Below are positions 33,242-42,446 of a stretch of DNA of 64,000 nt, piece after piece. Position 1 is the first letter of the stretch. Each line of letters starts with the position of its first letter. This stretch comes from Oscillospiraceae bacterium (GTDB lineage: Bacteria > Bacillota > Clostridia > Oscillospirales > Ruminococcaceae), in the NCBI GenBank assembly GCA_009780025.1, contig WRAV01000005.1:1-64000 (forward strand), given 5' to 3'. The notes under the pieces were generated by a model. The model was not told the origin of the DNA. It made no database searches and saw only the letters and a list, made by a program, of their open reading frames with translations. Both the position numbers and the translations under genes were made by a program.

Positions 33242-33817
33242 ATGAGTGAAAAAATCAGGTGCTCGTGGGCGGGGGAGACTGCCATATACCAAGACTACCA
33301 CGACAACGAATGGGGGCGCCCTGTCCACGATGACGGCAAGCTGTTTGAGATGCTGATCTTAGAGGGTATGCAGGCGGGGCTCACCTGGATAACCGTACTT
33401 AAAAAGCGAGAGGCATTCCGGGAGGCCTTTGACAGGTTTGACTCGCATAAGATTATCCTTTACGATGACGCTAAGGTTGCAGAGCTCATGGCAAACGAGG
33501 GAATAATCCGCAACCGCCTAAAGATCAACGCCGCCATAACTAATGCCAAACTATTCCTCGAGGTTGTCCAAAAGTACGGCAGCTTTGATAAATTTATATG
33601 GGGGTACGTGGACAACAAGCCCATCGTGGGCCACAGGGAGAAGCTTGCGGACATCCCCGCGACCACCCCGATCTCCGACAAGATCAGCAAGGACTTGAAG
33701 AAGATGGGCTTTAAGTTTGTCGGCTCGACTATTATCTATGCGTACATGCAGGCGACAGGAATGGTTAACGACCATTTTACCGACTGTTTCGTTTATAAAG
33801 AAATGGGGAGCGCTTGA
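33242..33817 (+). CDS. tag: DNA-3-methyladenine glycosylase I
   Basis: A 191-residue base-excision repair enzyme that removes 3-methyladenine. The ATG at 33242 follows GGAGGAG. It has the Tag signature RCSWAG near the N-terminus, DYHDNEWGRPVHDDGKLFEMLILEGMQAGLTW, and the zinc-binding C-terminus MVNDHFTDCF. Full length. With ogt at 7.6 kb the window carries two alkylation-repair genes, though unlinked. Confidence 0.97.
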   Translation: MSEKIRCSWAGETAIYQDYHDNEWGRPVHDDGKLFEMLILEGMQAGLTWITVLKKREAFREAFDRFDSHKIILYDDAKVAELMANEGIIRNRLKINAAITNAKLFLEVVQKYGSFDKFIWGYVDNKPIVGHREKLADIPATTPISDKISKDLKKMGFKFVGSTIIYAYMQATGMVNDHFTDCFVYKEMGSA

Positions 33818-33939
33818 GGCGGATGATATATATGCCGCGTGCCGCGTCGCCTACAAATGACAATTCGGTGACAAAATCACCTTGCCGTTAGCTCTTTGTA
33901 GTCAATTCGCTCAAAATTAACCACTCTAAACTGTAGATA

Positions 33940-33968
33940 TTGACAGCTTTCAGCTAATGTGGTATCAT
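33940..33968 (+). promoter_or_regulatory. sigma-A promoter of the trpB2 gene
   Basis: TTGACA, a 17-bp spacer and TATCAT, 32 bp before the ATG. Confidence 0.75.
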
Positions 33969-34000
33969 GTCATCTAATTATCTGAAAGGGAGTGGTCGTA

Positions 34001-35371
34001 ATGGCAAAAAGCGTACCGTACAAAATCTACCTCACTGAAAACGAGCTCCCTAGGCGATGGTACAATATCCGCGCCGATATGAAGGAACAGCCCGACCCCA
34101 TCATCAACCCCGGCACCGGGAAGCCTCTCACACAGGAAGAGCTTAGCGGGCTGTTCTGCACCGAGCTGGCCGCCCAGGAGATGAACCACACCGATGCGTT
34201 TATCGACATCCCGAAGGAAGTGCAGGCCTTCTACAAGATGTTCCGCCCCTCACCGGTGGTGCGCGCCTACTGTCTGGAAAAGGCTCTGGGCACACCCGCA
34301 CACATCTACTATAAGTTCGAGGGGTCGAACACATCGGGGTCGCACAAGCTAAACTCGGCGGCAGCCCAGGTCTACTACGCCAAAAAGCAGGGGATAACTC
34401 ACTTAGCCACCGAGACCGGAGCCGGCCAATGGGGCACCGCCCTCTCGATGGCCTGCGGGTTCTTCGATGTTGACCTAAAGGTGTACATGGTCAAAGTGAG
34501 CGCCGAGCAGAAGCCCTATCGCAAAGCCGTTATGGAGACTTTTGGGGCCAATGTGATTCCCTCGCCCTCCGACACAACTGAAGTGGGGCGAAAGATTCTA
34601 CAGGCTAACCCCGGCACCGGCGGAAGCCTTGGCTGCGCAATTTCCGAGGCGATAGAGACCGCAATGACCACTGAGAACTGCCGGTACGTGCTGGGCAGTG
34701 TACTCGATCATGTTGTCCTACACCAGAGCGTGATTGGTCTGGAAGCCAAAGCCGCCCTGGAAAAATACGATATTTATCCGGATATAATTATCGGGTGCGC
34801 GGGGGGCGGCTCCAATCTTGGTGGGCTGATTGTCCCATTTGTCCGCGACAAGCTGACCGGCAAGGCAAACCCGCACATTATCGCAGTGGAGCCGGCGTCC
34901 TGCCCAACTATGACCCGGGGGCGCTATGCCTACGACTTCGGCGACCTGGGCGGCACTACGCCTCTGCTCAAGATGTATACTCTGGGGGCGGGCTTTATCC
35001 CCGCTGCCAACCACGCAGGAGGCCTGCGCTACCACGGAATGAGCCCAATTGTTTCGAAGCTTTACCACGACGGCCTGCTGGACGAGGCCCGCGCTGTCGA
35101 GCAGACCAAGGTGTTCGACGCCGCCACGCTTTTTGCCAAGCACGAGGGCACACTGATAGCGCCCGAGTCCGCCCATGCCGTGCGAGTGGCGATTGACGAG
35201 GCAATTAAGTGTCGCGAGACCGGCGAGGCCAAGACTATTCTATTTGGGCTGAGCGGCACCGGCTACTTCGACATGGCCGCGTATATGGATTACCGCAGCG
35301 GCGAGATGGTGGACTTTGTGCCGAGCGATGAAGATTTGGAGCGTGGGTTTGCCTCGCTACCGACTGTTTAG
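34001..35371 (+). CDS. trpB2: TrpB-like PLP enzyme (tryptophan synthase beta 2 type)
   Basis: A 456-residue beta-type PLP enzyme; the ATG at 34001 follows GAAAGGGAG. The PLP lysine is in NTSGSHKLNSAAAQ, the glycine loop in GCAGGGSNLGG, and the length with N-terminal extension (ELPRRWYNI) marks the TrpB2 class rather than TrpB1. No trpA or other trp gene is near. TrpB2 enzymes condense indole and serine; an orphan copy suggests indole salvage. Its TAG stop overlaps the stop of convergent yigZ (TTAG). Confidence 0.93.
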   Translation: MAKSVPYKIYLTENELPRRWYNIRADMKEQPDPIINPGTGKPLTQEELSGLFCTELAAQEMNHTDAFIDIPKEVQAFYKMFRPSPVVRAYCLEKALGTPAHIYYKFEGSNTSGSHKLNSAAAQVYYAKKQGITHLATETGAGQWGTALSMACGFFDVDLKVYMVKVSAEQKPYRKAVMETFGANVIPSPSDTTEVGRKILQANPGTGGSLGCAISEAIETAMTTENCRYVLGSVLDHVVLHQSVIGLEAKAALEKYDIYPDIIIGCAGGGSNLGGLIVPFVRDKLTGKANPHIIAVEPASCPTMTRGRYAYDFGDLGGTTPLLKMYTLGAGFIPAANHAGGLRYHGMSPIVSKLYHDGLLDEARAVEQTKVFDAATLFAKHEGTLIAPESAHAVRVAIDEAIKCRETGEAKTILFGLSGTGYFDMAAYMDYRSGEMVDFVPSDEDLERGFASLPTV

Positions 35372-35988
35372 ATCGCCGCAAACTCCTCCCCCAACACAAC
35401 AGGCCGAGATGAGCCCGCGCTCATCTCGGCTATTTCTTTTTCGAGGGCGAGAAACCTATCCGCCGCTATGCGAAAGCGCAGGCTGACGTTTTCGGCAAAG
35501 CTCTCTTCCAGCACTACCACTCCGAATGCCGCGAACAAGTTTTGCAGCTTGCCGTAGCCGCTGTAGTGCAGCTCGATAGCGGCCACTGTGCAAAGGCACA
35601 TATTCAGGACGATGGCGGCGTCAAGAGCCAGAGCCGCACCTTGAGAATAGGCCCGTATCAACCCACCGGCCCCTAGCAGTGTACCGCCGAAATACCGCGT
35701 GACCACCGCAATGACATCCTGCATTCCCCGGTGGCGGAGCACCTCAAGGATGGGCAGTCCGGCCGTGCCCTGGGGCTCGCCGTCGTCGCTGCATCGCTGG
35801 GTATTCCCCATGCGCAGTATGTACGCGTAGCAGTTGTGGTTCGCGTCCGGGTGGCGCACCCGGACTTCTTCGAGCATAGCAAGAGCCTCGGCCTCATCAC
35901 GTGCCGGGGTGGTCAGGCAGATGAAACGAGAGCGCTTTTCGATATGCTCGGCGCTCGCGGCGCCGGCAATAGTTTTGTACGCAGTCAC
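35368..35988 (-). CDS. yigZ: IMPACT/YigZ family protein
   Basis: A 206-residue protein with the UPF0029 start (EKRSRFICLTTPARDEAEALAMLEEVRVRHPDANHNCYAYIL) followed by DDGEPQGTAGLPILEVLRH and GAGGLIRAYSQGAALAL, then a C-terminal ferredoxin-like domain. Its cellular role is poorly defined; it is linked to translation in eukaryotic IMPACT. It converges on trpB2 with overlapping stop codons and no terminator between them. Confidence 0.93.
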   Translation of the reverse strand: MTAYKTIAGAASAEHIEKRSRFICLTTPARDEAEALAMLEEVRVRHPDANHNCYAYILRMGNTQRCSDDGEPQGTAGLPILEVLRHRGMQDVIAVVTRYFGGTLLGAGGLIRAYSQGAALALDAAIVLNMCLCTVAAIELHYSGYGKLQNLFAAFGVVVLEESFAENVSLRFRIAADRFLALEKEIAEMSAGSSRPVVLGEEFAAI

Positions 35989-36038
35989 AGGCGTCTCCCT
36001 CTCGCAAGATGATTGCCGGGTCAGTAAGTGGCAAAATA

Positions 36039-36068
36039 AAACGGCGTAGTCACTGCGCTGCGCCGTTT
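36039..36068 (-). terminator. rho-independent terminator after the DUF4190-like gene
   Basis: On the minus strand, AAACGGCG pairs with CGCCGTTT and is followed by TATTTT. Confidence 0.75.
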
Positions 36069-36089
36069 AGACATTATGTGTGCACCGCA

Positions 36090-36443
36090 CTACCGGATAA
36101 GTGATTGCAGCGTTAAGACCCATTCTCCCTGTGCCTGGCCAAGGCGACCGGCGGTAAAAAAGATAGCTTCGTACGTGCCCATAATCGACAACACCATACC
36201 CGCTACTGCCAGCGCCTTAACCCCGCTGCGCAGAGCAAGAGAGGCCAAAACAATACCGGCCACACCCAGAACTACGTCCAGGACGGCCACGGGCACAAAC
36301 AGCGCGAATAAACCAAAGGCCACAGAGATTGCCGCCGGCGCGGCACTCGGCTTTTTGGGCGGCTGCGGAGCCGTGGGTGGCGGGACCCCGTACAGACCTC
36401 CAAATTGCGGCGGCTGCGATCCCCCGTAAGGGTACTGCTGCAT
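36090..36443 (-). CDS. proline-rich small membrane protein (DUF4190-like)
   Basis: A 117-residue protein. The N-terminal 35 residues are rich in Pro, Gly and Tyr (YPYGGSQPPQFGGLYGVPPP), followed by two membrane helices (about 38-65 and 70-100). This layout matches DUF4190-type proteins of Gram-positive bacteria. Function unknown. A sigma-A promoter lies at 36493-36522 (minus strand), with a TGTCGAA sequence just upstream of its -35. Confidence 0.68.
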   Translation of the reverse strand: MQQYPYGGSQPPQFGGLYGVPPPTAPQPPKKPSAAPAAISVAFGLFALFVPVAVLDVVLGVAGIVLASLALRSGVKALAVAGMVLSIMGTYEAIFFTAGRLGQAQGEWVLTLQSLIR

Positions 36444-36492
36444 AAGTGAACTCCTCCAGGAGCGTTTGGTTTAAGCGTGCTAATCTATCTTA

Positions 36493-36534
36493 ATTATACA
36501 TTGCCTCGTCTTGCGCTGTCAACATTCTTCGACA
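36493..36534 (-). promoter_or_regulatory. sigma-A promoter with a single Spo0A-box-like sequence upstream
   Basis: On the minus strand, TTGACA (36522-36517), an 18-bp spacer and TATAAT (36498-36493). TGTCGAA (36534-36528) ends five bases before the -35. Single copies of this 7-mer are expected by chance, so the regulatory reading is weak. Confidence 0.55.
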
Positions 36535-36591
36535 GTTTGCGCGGGGGCAAAAGTATCCGGCAACCGTCCCTTATTTTTCCTAGGTACGGTC

Positions 36592-37707
36592 TCAGACAAT
36601 CGTGTGCTTAGTCTGTGAGATGAATTCCACAAGCTCCGGCAGAGTGGCGCTGCGGGCATTCCTAACATAGTAGCCGGAACTGGCATTGCCCACAAGCAGC
36701 GCCTCATTCACGCTGAGCCCGCTGAGCAACCCCAGGCAGAACCCCGCGTTGAAGTTGTCCCCCGCCCCGGTGGTGAGTACCGGGCGCGGTGTAAAATAAC
36801 CGGGAGCGTAGTAGTACTGCCCCGCGCAGTAAGCGCCGGCGTCGGTAACGGTGTGAATTACAAAGCTGTATACCCCGAGGGCACGCCCGGTCTTTACTGC
36901 AATTTCTTCTAGGTTTGCCCCGGCAGTTTCCACCCCCAGCACACGCGCGACCTGTAACGCCTCCTTGAGGTTGACCCCCAGCACCACCCTATAGCGCGCC
37001 GAGAAGTCTCTAATAAACGCAGTGACGCGGGCAAGGTCTTGGTCGGTGCGCTTTTCAGGGTCGGCCAGGTCGAAGAATGCGATGCAATCCCCTGCCGGCA
37101 CCAACGGGAAGACGTCGACTATCATGCCCTCGAATATTCCACTCATATGCGGGAGCATCGTCCAATTAGTCAGCCCCAGCAAATCGAGGCTCTGTGGGTT
37201 TAGCATCTGCGCAAGTGTATCCAGGCCCAGCTTTTCGATCAACGCGGACCAAGTAACCTCCCCGAGCGACTCGTGTTTGCCCATTATAAGCTTGCCGTCA
37301 TCGAACTCGAGGTTGAACGAGAGGCCCGGGTCTGCTACCGAAACGAGCTTGCAGCGTTCCTTCATCCCGGTAAACACTGGGTGTATCTCGATTTTGCCCA
37401 GCGCGCCTATGCAAGTGACATCCATACCTTGCTCAGCCAGCGCATTTGCGAAGATAGGCCCATTGCCGCCAAGCTTTTGGGTCAGGCCGGCCAGCTCTAT
37501 GTTTGTGCTAAGCCCCGCCGCCCGGGAAATCCGCCCGCCCAAGTCGGCTAAGGTATTCACCTTGGTAAAGCTGTGGGCACTATGGCGCTTGTCTACCACG
37601 TGCATAAGCTCATCCACAAAGCCGTCGAATCCTATGAGCGCGGTAAAGCTCGCTCCGTTAGCCGAAAGGGTCTGGGCTATATCCCGCGCATCGAGGGAAC
37701 TTTGCAT
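36592..37707 (-). CDS. PfkB-family carbohydrate kinase
   Basis: A 371-residue ribokinase-superfamily enzyme; the ATG at 37707 fits the AAAGGTGA ribosome site. Elements are GFDGFVDELMHVVDKR near the N-terminus, KLGGNGPIFANALAEQGMDVTCIGALG, and signature 2 TTGAGDNFNAGFCLGLL with the catalytic Asp (about residue 315). The phosphorylated sugar cannot be told. Single gene with no sugar transporter nearby. Confidence 0.9.
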   Translation of the reverse strand: MQSSLDARDIAQTLSANGASFTALIGFDGFVDELMHVVDKRHSAHSFTKVNTLADLGGRISRAAGLSTNIELAGLTQKLGGNGPIFANALAEQGMDVTCIGALGKIEIHPVFTGMKERCKLVSVADPGLSFNLEFDDGKLIMGKHESLGEVTWSALIEKLGLDTLAQMLNPQSLDLLGLTNWTMLPHMSGIFEGMIVDVFPLVPAGDCIAFFDLADPEKRTDQDLARVTAFIRDFSARYRVVLGVNLKEALQVARVLGVETAGANLEEIAVKTGRALGVYSFVIHTVTDAGAYCAGQYYYAPGYFTPRPVLTTGAGDNFNAGFCLGLLSGLSVNEALLVGNASSGYYVRNARSATLPELVEFISQTKHTIV

Positions 37708-37825
37708 AACTTCCACTCACCTTTCGGTTATTCATACAGTGAATCCTACCACACAACCGGCTCTATTTCAACGGGGAAGCGTCCGCAATGCGTTGGGGAG
37801 TGAATAAACAGCGTTATTTATGCGC

Positions 37826-37916
37826 GTAGGGGCGAACTGTGTAACTAAAGTTGCAAAGACCGGCGTCGCCCGCCGGAGCGCGATGGCAATCGCAGGCGAA
37901 CACAGTTCGCCCCTAC
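37826..37916. repeat. GTAG-type hairpin element upstream of glyS
   Basis: Left GTAGGGGCGAACTGTGT and right ACACAGTTCGCCCCTAC enclose an inner palindrome-rich loop (GGCGTCGCCCGCC). It lies about 100 bp before glyS. Confidence 0.88.
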
Positions 37917-38018
37917 GGTTATCAACGCGTTTGTCCACTCCCATGCGTTTACAACGCTTGACTTTATCCCGTCAAAGGGGTAGACTATTCCCTAACTTAT
38001 TACACGCGGAGGTCGATT

Positions 38019-39404
38019 ATGGAAAACGCCCAGAAGTCGATGGAGAAAATTGTAGCTCTTTGCAAAGGCCGGGGCTATGTTTACGCGGGCTCCGAGATTT
38101 ATGGCGGACTTGCGAATACCTGGGATTACGGCCCACTGGGGGTCGAGCTTAAGAACAATGTAAAGCAGCTCTGGTGGAAGAGCTTTGTCCAGCGCAACCC
38201 TTACAACGTGGGACTGGACAGCGCAATATTTATGAACCCGCAGGCCTGGGTGGCCTCTGGGCATGTAGGCGGATTTTCCGATCCGCTGATGGACTGCAAG
38301 AGCTGCAAAACCCGCCATCGGGCGGACACGCTTATCGAAGAGCAGACCGGCGAGAACCCCTCCAGCTGGACAAACGAGAAGATGCGGGAGTTCATCACCG
38401 AGAAGGGGATAAAATGTCCGGGCTGCGGCAGCACCGACTTTACCGATATTCGCAAGTTTAACCTGATGTTCAAGACCTTCCAGGGCGTAACCGAGGGCCA
38501 GGGGAATGAAATTTTTCTGCGGCCGGAGACCGCCCAGGGCATCTTCGTAAACTTTGCCAACGTACAGCGGACCACCCGGCGCAAGCTACCGTTTGGGGTG
38601 GCGCAAATCGGCAAGAGCTTCCGCAACGAGATAACACCTGGCAACTTCATCTTCCGCACCCGAGAGTTCGAGCAGATGGAGATCGAATTCTTCTGCGCAC
38701 CTGGCACAAACCAAGAGTGGTTCGACTACTGGAAGAAGTACATGAGCTGCTGGCTGCGCAAAATGGGTATGAAGGAAGAAAACCTGCGTATCCGCGACCA
38801 CGACCCAGAAGAGCTCTCCCACTACTCTAACGCCACCAGCGACTTCGAGTTTCTCTTCCCTTTCGGTTGGGGCGAGCTCTGGGGGCTGGCCGACCGCGGT
38901 GGCTTCGACTTGGGCGCGCACCAGGAGCACTCGGGCAAAAGCCTTGAGTACTTCGACCAAGAGAAGAATGAGAAGTTTATCCCACACGTAATCGAGCCCT
39001 CGCTGGGCGTTGACCGGATGACTTTGGCCCTGCTCTGCGATGCTTACGATGAGGAAGAGGTCGGCGAGGGCGAAAAATCCGATATCCGTGTTGTGCTCCG
39101 ACTGCACCCGGCGGTCGCGCCATACAAAGCGTGTGTGCTGCCGCTCTCCAAAAAGTTGAGCGAGAAAGCAACCGAGGTCTACCACGCCCTGCAGCGGCAG
39201 TTCACCGTGGACTTTGATGACACCGGCTCGATTGGCAAGCGGTACCGCAGACAGGATGAAATCGGGACTCCTCTTTGCGTCACATACGACTTTGAGTCGG
39301 AGAGCGACGGCTGCGTAACTGTGCGGGATCGTGATAGCATGACACAAGAGCGACTGCCTATCAGCGAGCTTGCGGCTTATATCGCTGAAAAGATTGCTTA
39401 TTAG
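38019..39404 (+). CDS. glyS: glycyl-tRNA synthetase, single-chain type
   Basis: A 461-residue class II synthetase (alpha2 type, sometimes glyQS). It has the start [32 protein letters not shown], a Cys-pair zinc region ([20 protein letters not shown]), motif 2 ([25 protein letters not shown]), and motif 3 with [14 protein letters not shown]. The C-terminal anticodon domain ends in the usual region. GGAGG precedes the ATG. No T-box is visible in the short leader. Confidence 0.98.
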   Translation: MENAQKSMEKIVALCKGRGYVYAGSEIYGGLANTWDYGPLGVELKNNVKQLWWKSFVQRNPYNVGLDSAIFMNPQAWVASGHVGGFSDPLMDCKSCKTRHRADTLIEEQTGENPSSWTNEKMREFITEKGIKCPGCGSTDFTDIRKFNLMFKTFQGVTEGQGNEIFLRPETAQGIFVNFANVQRTTRRKLPFGVAQIGKSFRNEITPGNFIFRTREFEQMEIEFFCAPGTNQEWFDYWKKYMSCWLRKMGMKEENLRIRDHDPEELSHYSNATSDFEFLFPFGWGELWGLADRGGFDLGAHQEHSGKSLEYFDQEKNEKFIPHVIEPSLGVDRMTLALLCDAYDEEEVGEGEKSDIRVVLRLHPAVAPYKACVLPLSKKLSEKATEVYHALQRQFTVDFDDTGSIGKRYRRQDEIGTPLCVTYDFESESDGCVTVRDRDSMTQERLPISELAAYIAEKIAY

Positions 39405-39416
39405 GAAACGCACCTT

Positions 39417-39487
39417 GTAAGGGCGATCTGTGGTCGCCCGGCCAACACCATAAGCAAATACTACGGGCGATCACAGATCGCCCGTAC
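39417..39487. repeat. GTAA/GTAC-type hairpin element after glyS
   Basis: Left GTAAGGGCGATCTGTGGTCG and right GATCACAGATCGCCCGTAC. It may also end the glyS transcript, and it lies 17 bp before the next small gene. Confidence 0.85.
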
Positions 39488-39503
39488 ATCCGAGAGGTAA
39501 ACT

Positions 39504-39683
39504 ATGGACAACAATATCGTAAGTTTGCACGATTCTCCTGTGGAACAGCAATGCGCCAAATGCAAGGGGTATGAAGAAGACGTTGAGGCATATGAAATAC
39601 TTTTGCTTGGGATCGCTTTCATCGGCCCGATAATTGGTATTTTGATTGGGTTATTTGCGGGGAAAAAGTTGTTGAGCAAATAA
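39504..39683 (+). CDS. 59-residue single-span membrane protein with CxxC
   Basis: GAGAGGTAA precedes an ATG opening a 59-residue frame. The soluble N-terminus has a CAKC pair, and residues about 33-52 form a membrane helix (ILLLGIAFIGPIIGILIGLF) followed by GKKLLSK. Function unknown. It could be expressed from glyS through the hairpin repeat. Confidence 0.6.
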   Translation: MDNNIVSLHDSPVEQQCAKCKGYEEDVEAYEILLLGIAFIGPIIGILIGLFAGKKLLSK

Positions 39684-39786
39684 TCTGCCTTGGCCCGAAA
39701 CAGTAGCATCTTGAGAAAACGGTGTGACTTCGTGCTTTCTCAGGCTGCTATTATAATTGGGGGGAAACAGACTTTAGGGGAAAGCG

Positions 39787-40026
39787 TTACTTTACTTTAT
39801 GGGCTGTTATTATTGTAAAGCTGCTGGCATTGACTGTTATTATGGCATCTTCTGTATGCACATACCAGTTCTTCCCTTGTTTGGCAATGTTGCTTGCATT
39901 TCTGATTTTGACTTTGCACCACTCAACAACATCAACATCACACAAACCTAAATTTTTCTTGATTCGCTGGACACCTAGTTCTGTTGTGTGTATTTTATCT
40001 AGATTGGATAGTAAGTCCGCATTCAT
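39787..40026 (-). CDS. DUF3781 family protein
   Basis: A 79-residue protein matching DUF3781 in its pattern: LDKIHTTELGVQRIKKNLGL, then GKNWYVHTEDAIITVNASSFTIITAHK. The role is unknown. It belongs to a small island between glyS and aspS. Confidence 0.72.
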   Translation of the reverse strand: MNADLLSNLDKIHTTELGVQRIKKNLGLCDVDVVEWCKVKIRNASNIAKQGKNWYVHTEDAIITVNASSFTIITAHKVK

Positions 40027-40065
40027 TTATTTCACCCGCTAATATAGATTTGCACACCAGCGCCA

Positions 40066-40599
40066 TTAACAATTCCACTTGAGCTTTGCCGGGTTGGGTT
40101 CATTCTCCACAACAACGGCGCGCAATGCATTCGCGTAGTCAAGGCAGACTTCCTCTGCGATGGCGGCGTATTCTTCGACAGCCGCTTCCAACCCCAGCCG
40201 GTCGTAGGCCACTGCAGCCGCCGCGTAAAAATACAGCCCCAGCGAGTGAGTCAGTGTATGCACAACCGCCGTGCCCTGCCCAACACCCCTTGCCGCCGCC
40301 TGAGCAACCGGGTTGTAATCAAGCTCGCGGGCGGCTCCGTGGCACTCGTTCAGAATGATATTCTTGACTACTGGAAACTTCACCTTGCCGGCTATATAAT
40401 CGTGAGCTGCTCTTACGGCCATGCGGGGGCGCTCGTCACCGGGGCAGTGCTTTTTGAAAATCGGCAGCAGCTTATCTTCGGCGTAGGCAAGGCACCAGGC
40501 GCGGATAGTCTCCTTGCTCTGTGTATCGATGAGTTCGCGCAGGGCAACGCAGCAGGGGGCGTTTACGTCCCCAAGCATCTTGCGCAACTTTTTTGGCAT
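40066..40599 (-). CDS. Imm-5-like putative immunity protein
   Basis: A 177-residue helical protein; the ATG at 40599 follows AAGGAG. The pattern LRELIDTQSKETIRAWCLAYAEDKLLP, CHGAARELDYNPVAQAAARGVGQGTAVVHTLTHSLGLYFYAAAAVAYDR and the final VENEPNPAKLKWNC match the family annotated as Imm-5-like putative immunity protein. No polymorphic toxin gene is near, so it would be an orphan immunity gene or have another role. Confidence 0.78.
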   Translation of the reverse strand: MPKKLRKMLGDVNAPCCVALRELIDTQSKETIRAWCLAYAEDKLLPIFKKHCPGDERPRMAVRAAHDYIAGKVKFPVVKNIILNECHGAARELDYNPVAQAAARGVGQGTAVVHTLTHSLGLYFYAAAAVAYDRLGLEAAVEEYAAIAEEVCLDYANALRAVVVENEPNPAKLKWNC

Positions 40600-40624
40600 A
40601 GTCAGCTCTCCTTGGATCAAAGTT

Positions 40625-40650
40625 GGCCGCCCTCTCTTGGAGGGCGGCCC
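40625..40650 (-). terminator. terminator-like hairpin after aspS
   Basis: GGCCGCCCTC pairs with GAGGGCGGCC around TCTTG, between the aspS 3' end and the Imm-5-like gene. The T tract is weak. Confidence 0.6.
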
Positions 40651-40664
40651 TTGCCATCTGTAAA

Positions 40665-42419
40665 TTATTGTGGGTTTTGCTGCCTAACTTTGATATGCAC
40701 TTCCCGCAGCTGTTGCTCAGAGACAGTACTCGGCGCACCCAGCAGCAGGTCTTGGGCGTTGCCGTTCATTGGGAAGGCCACAACCTCGCGGATATTCTCT
40801 TCCCCGGTGATGAGCATAACGATTCTGTCGAGACCGGGGGCCATACCGGCGTGCGGGGGCGCGCCATAGTGGAAGGCGTTAAACAGCGCCGAAAACTTGC
40901 TCTCGATAACCTCCTGGGAGTATCCGGCAATCTCGAAGGCTTTTATCATGACGTCCGGGCGGTGGTTGCGCACCGCACCGGATGAGAGCTCGACACCGTT
41001 GCATACGATGTCGTACTAGTAGGCCTTGATTCCCAGCGGATCCATGGTCTCGAGGGCCTCCATCTCGCCCTGTGGCATCGAGAATGGGTTATGGGTGAAC
41101 TGGACTGTCTTGTTGTCATCCCCCAGCTCGAACATGGGGAAGTCGATGATATAACAAAACTCAAATGAATCTTTGGCGATGATATCCAGCCGTTTGCCAA
41201 GCTCGGCGCGAATCTGCCCGGCCAACTTGTCCACGACCTTGGCGCCGTCGCTGATGAAGAACAGGGTATCTAAGCCCTTGAGAGAAAGCATATCGATCAG
41301 CTTCGCCCGCTGTTCGTCCGAAAGGAACTTGACTATCGGGCCTTTGAGCTCCATATTCTCGGCAATTGAGATGTAGCCCAGCCCCTTCATGCCAATCTCA
41401 GTGGCGAAGGCAAGCATCTTCTCGAAAAAGGATTTAGATTGGCCAGCGCAGCCAGGCGCGACAATTCCGCGAATCGGCTTGCCCTTAAATGGCGCAAAGT
41501 CAACGCCCTGGAAGAAATCGGTCAAATCCTCAATGATTAGAGGGTTGCGCAGGTCGGGTTTGTCGGTGCCGTATTTGAGCATAGCCTCGGCGTAGGGGAT
41601 TCTCCTGAATGGCGCCGAGCTTATTTTTTTATCGGAGAAATGGGTGAAGGTGTCGACCATAACTTTCTCCGCCACTGCGAAGACGTCTTCTTGGGTGGCA
41701 AAGGACATCTCGAAGTCGAGCTGGTAGAACTCGCCAGGCGAGCGGTCGGCACGGGCGTCCTCGTCCCGGAAGCAGGGGGCTATCTGGAAATACCTGTCGA
41801 ACCCGGAGACCATCAGCAGCTGCTTGAACTGCTGGGGTGCTTGGGGCAGGGCGTAGAACATCCCGTGGTGCTTGCGGCTGGGGACAAGATAATCCCGCGC
41901 ACCCTCGGGGGATGATGAAGTTAATATCGGCGTGTGGAACTCAAGGAAGCCGAGCTCAATCATTTTTTCGCGGATGTAGTTTGTGATTTGCGAACGCATG
42001 ACAATATTCTGGTGGAGGGCCGGATTACGCAAATCCAGGAATCGGTACTTCAGCCGCACGTCCTCGCGGGTTTTGGTGGACTCGCTCACCTCGAAAGGCA
42101 GCTGCTTGGTGGCTGCACTCAGCGTCTCAACTTCGTCCGCCAGCAGCTCTACCGCACCGGTGGAGATTTTGGGGTTGACTGTCTCGGCTGCCCGCTCGCG
42201 CAGGGTGCCCTGCGCCGAAATTACGTACTCGCGGCCAATCCCCTTTATCGCGTCGCCGTCCTTTAGCACGACCTGAGTTACCCCGTAGTGGTCGCGCAGG
42301 TCGATGAATACCACCCCGCCGTGGTCGCGGATTGTGTCCACCCAGCCGGATAGTTTTACGCTTTGGCCCACTTCGGCTTTGGTTAGCTGGCCGCAGTTGT
42401 GTGTCCTGTATTTGTTCAT
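40665..42419 (-). CDS. aspS: aspartyl-tRNA synthetase interrupted by an in-frame TAG
   Basis: A 585-codon frame for a class II AspRS that charges tRNA-Asp. The ATG at 42419 follows GGAGGG. The OB-fold anticodon domain ([23 protein letters not shown]), motif 1, motif 2 ([23 protein letters not shown]) and the GAD-type insert are present. At codon 468 (41018-41016) a TAG falls between IKAY and [14 protein letters not shown]. The same frame then continues to motif 3 ([18 protein letters not shown]) and a normal C-terminus. The position is Gln in related enzymes as I recall, and CAG to TAG is one transition. Without readthrough the product lacks motif 3 and should be inactive. Start codons after the stop (GTG 40973) could give a second fragment. 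Confidence 0.9.
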
Positions 42420-42446
42420 CTTGAAGCCCTCCATTGTTTGTATCGG

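Noticed and set aside
37917-38018. T-box or glycine riboswitch before glyS
   Set aside because: Only about 100 bp separate the hairpin repeat from the ATG, and no T-box core sequence or antiterminator is present.
41016-41018. UAG reassigned to an amino acid in this genome
   Set aside because: polA, gerA, argB, argD, comM and others end with TAG at their normal C-termini, so UAG works as a stop codon. Only aspS has an internal one.
41173-42276. Several plus-strand ORFs opposite aspS
   Set aside because: They are shadows of the AspRS coding frame, without ribosome sites or independent protein features.
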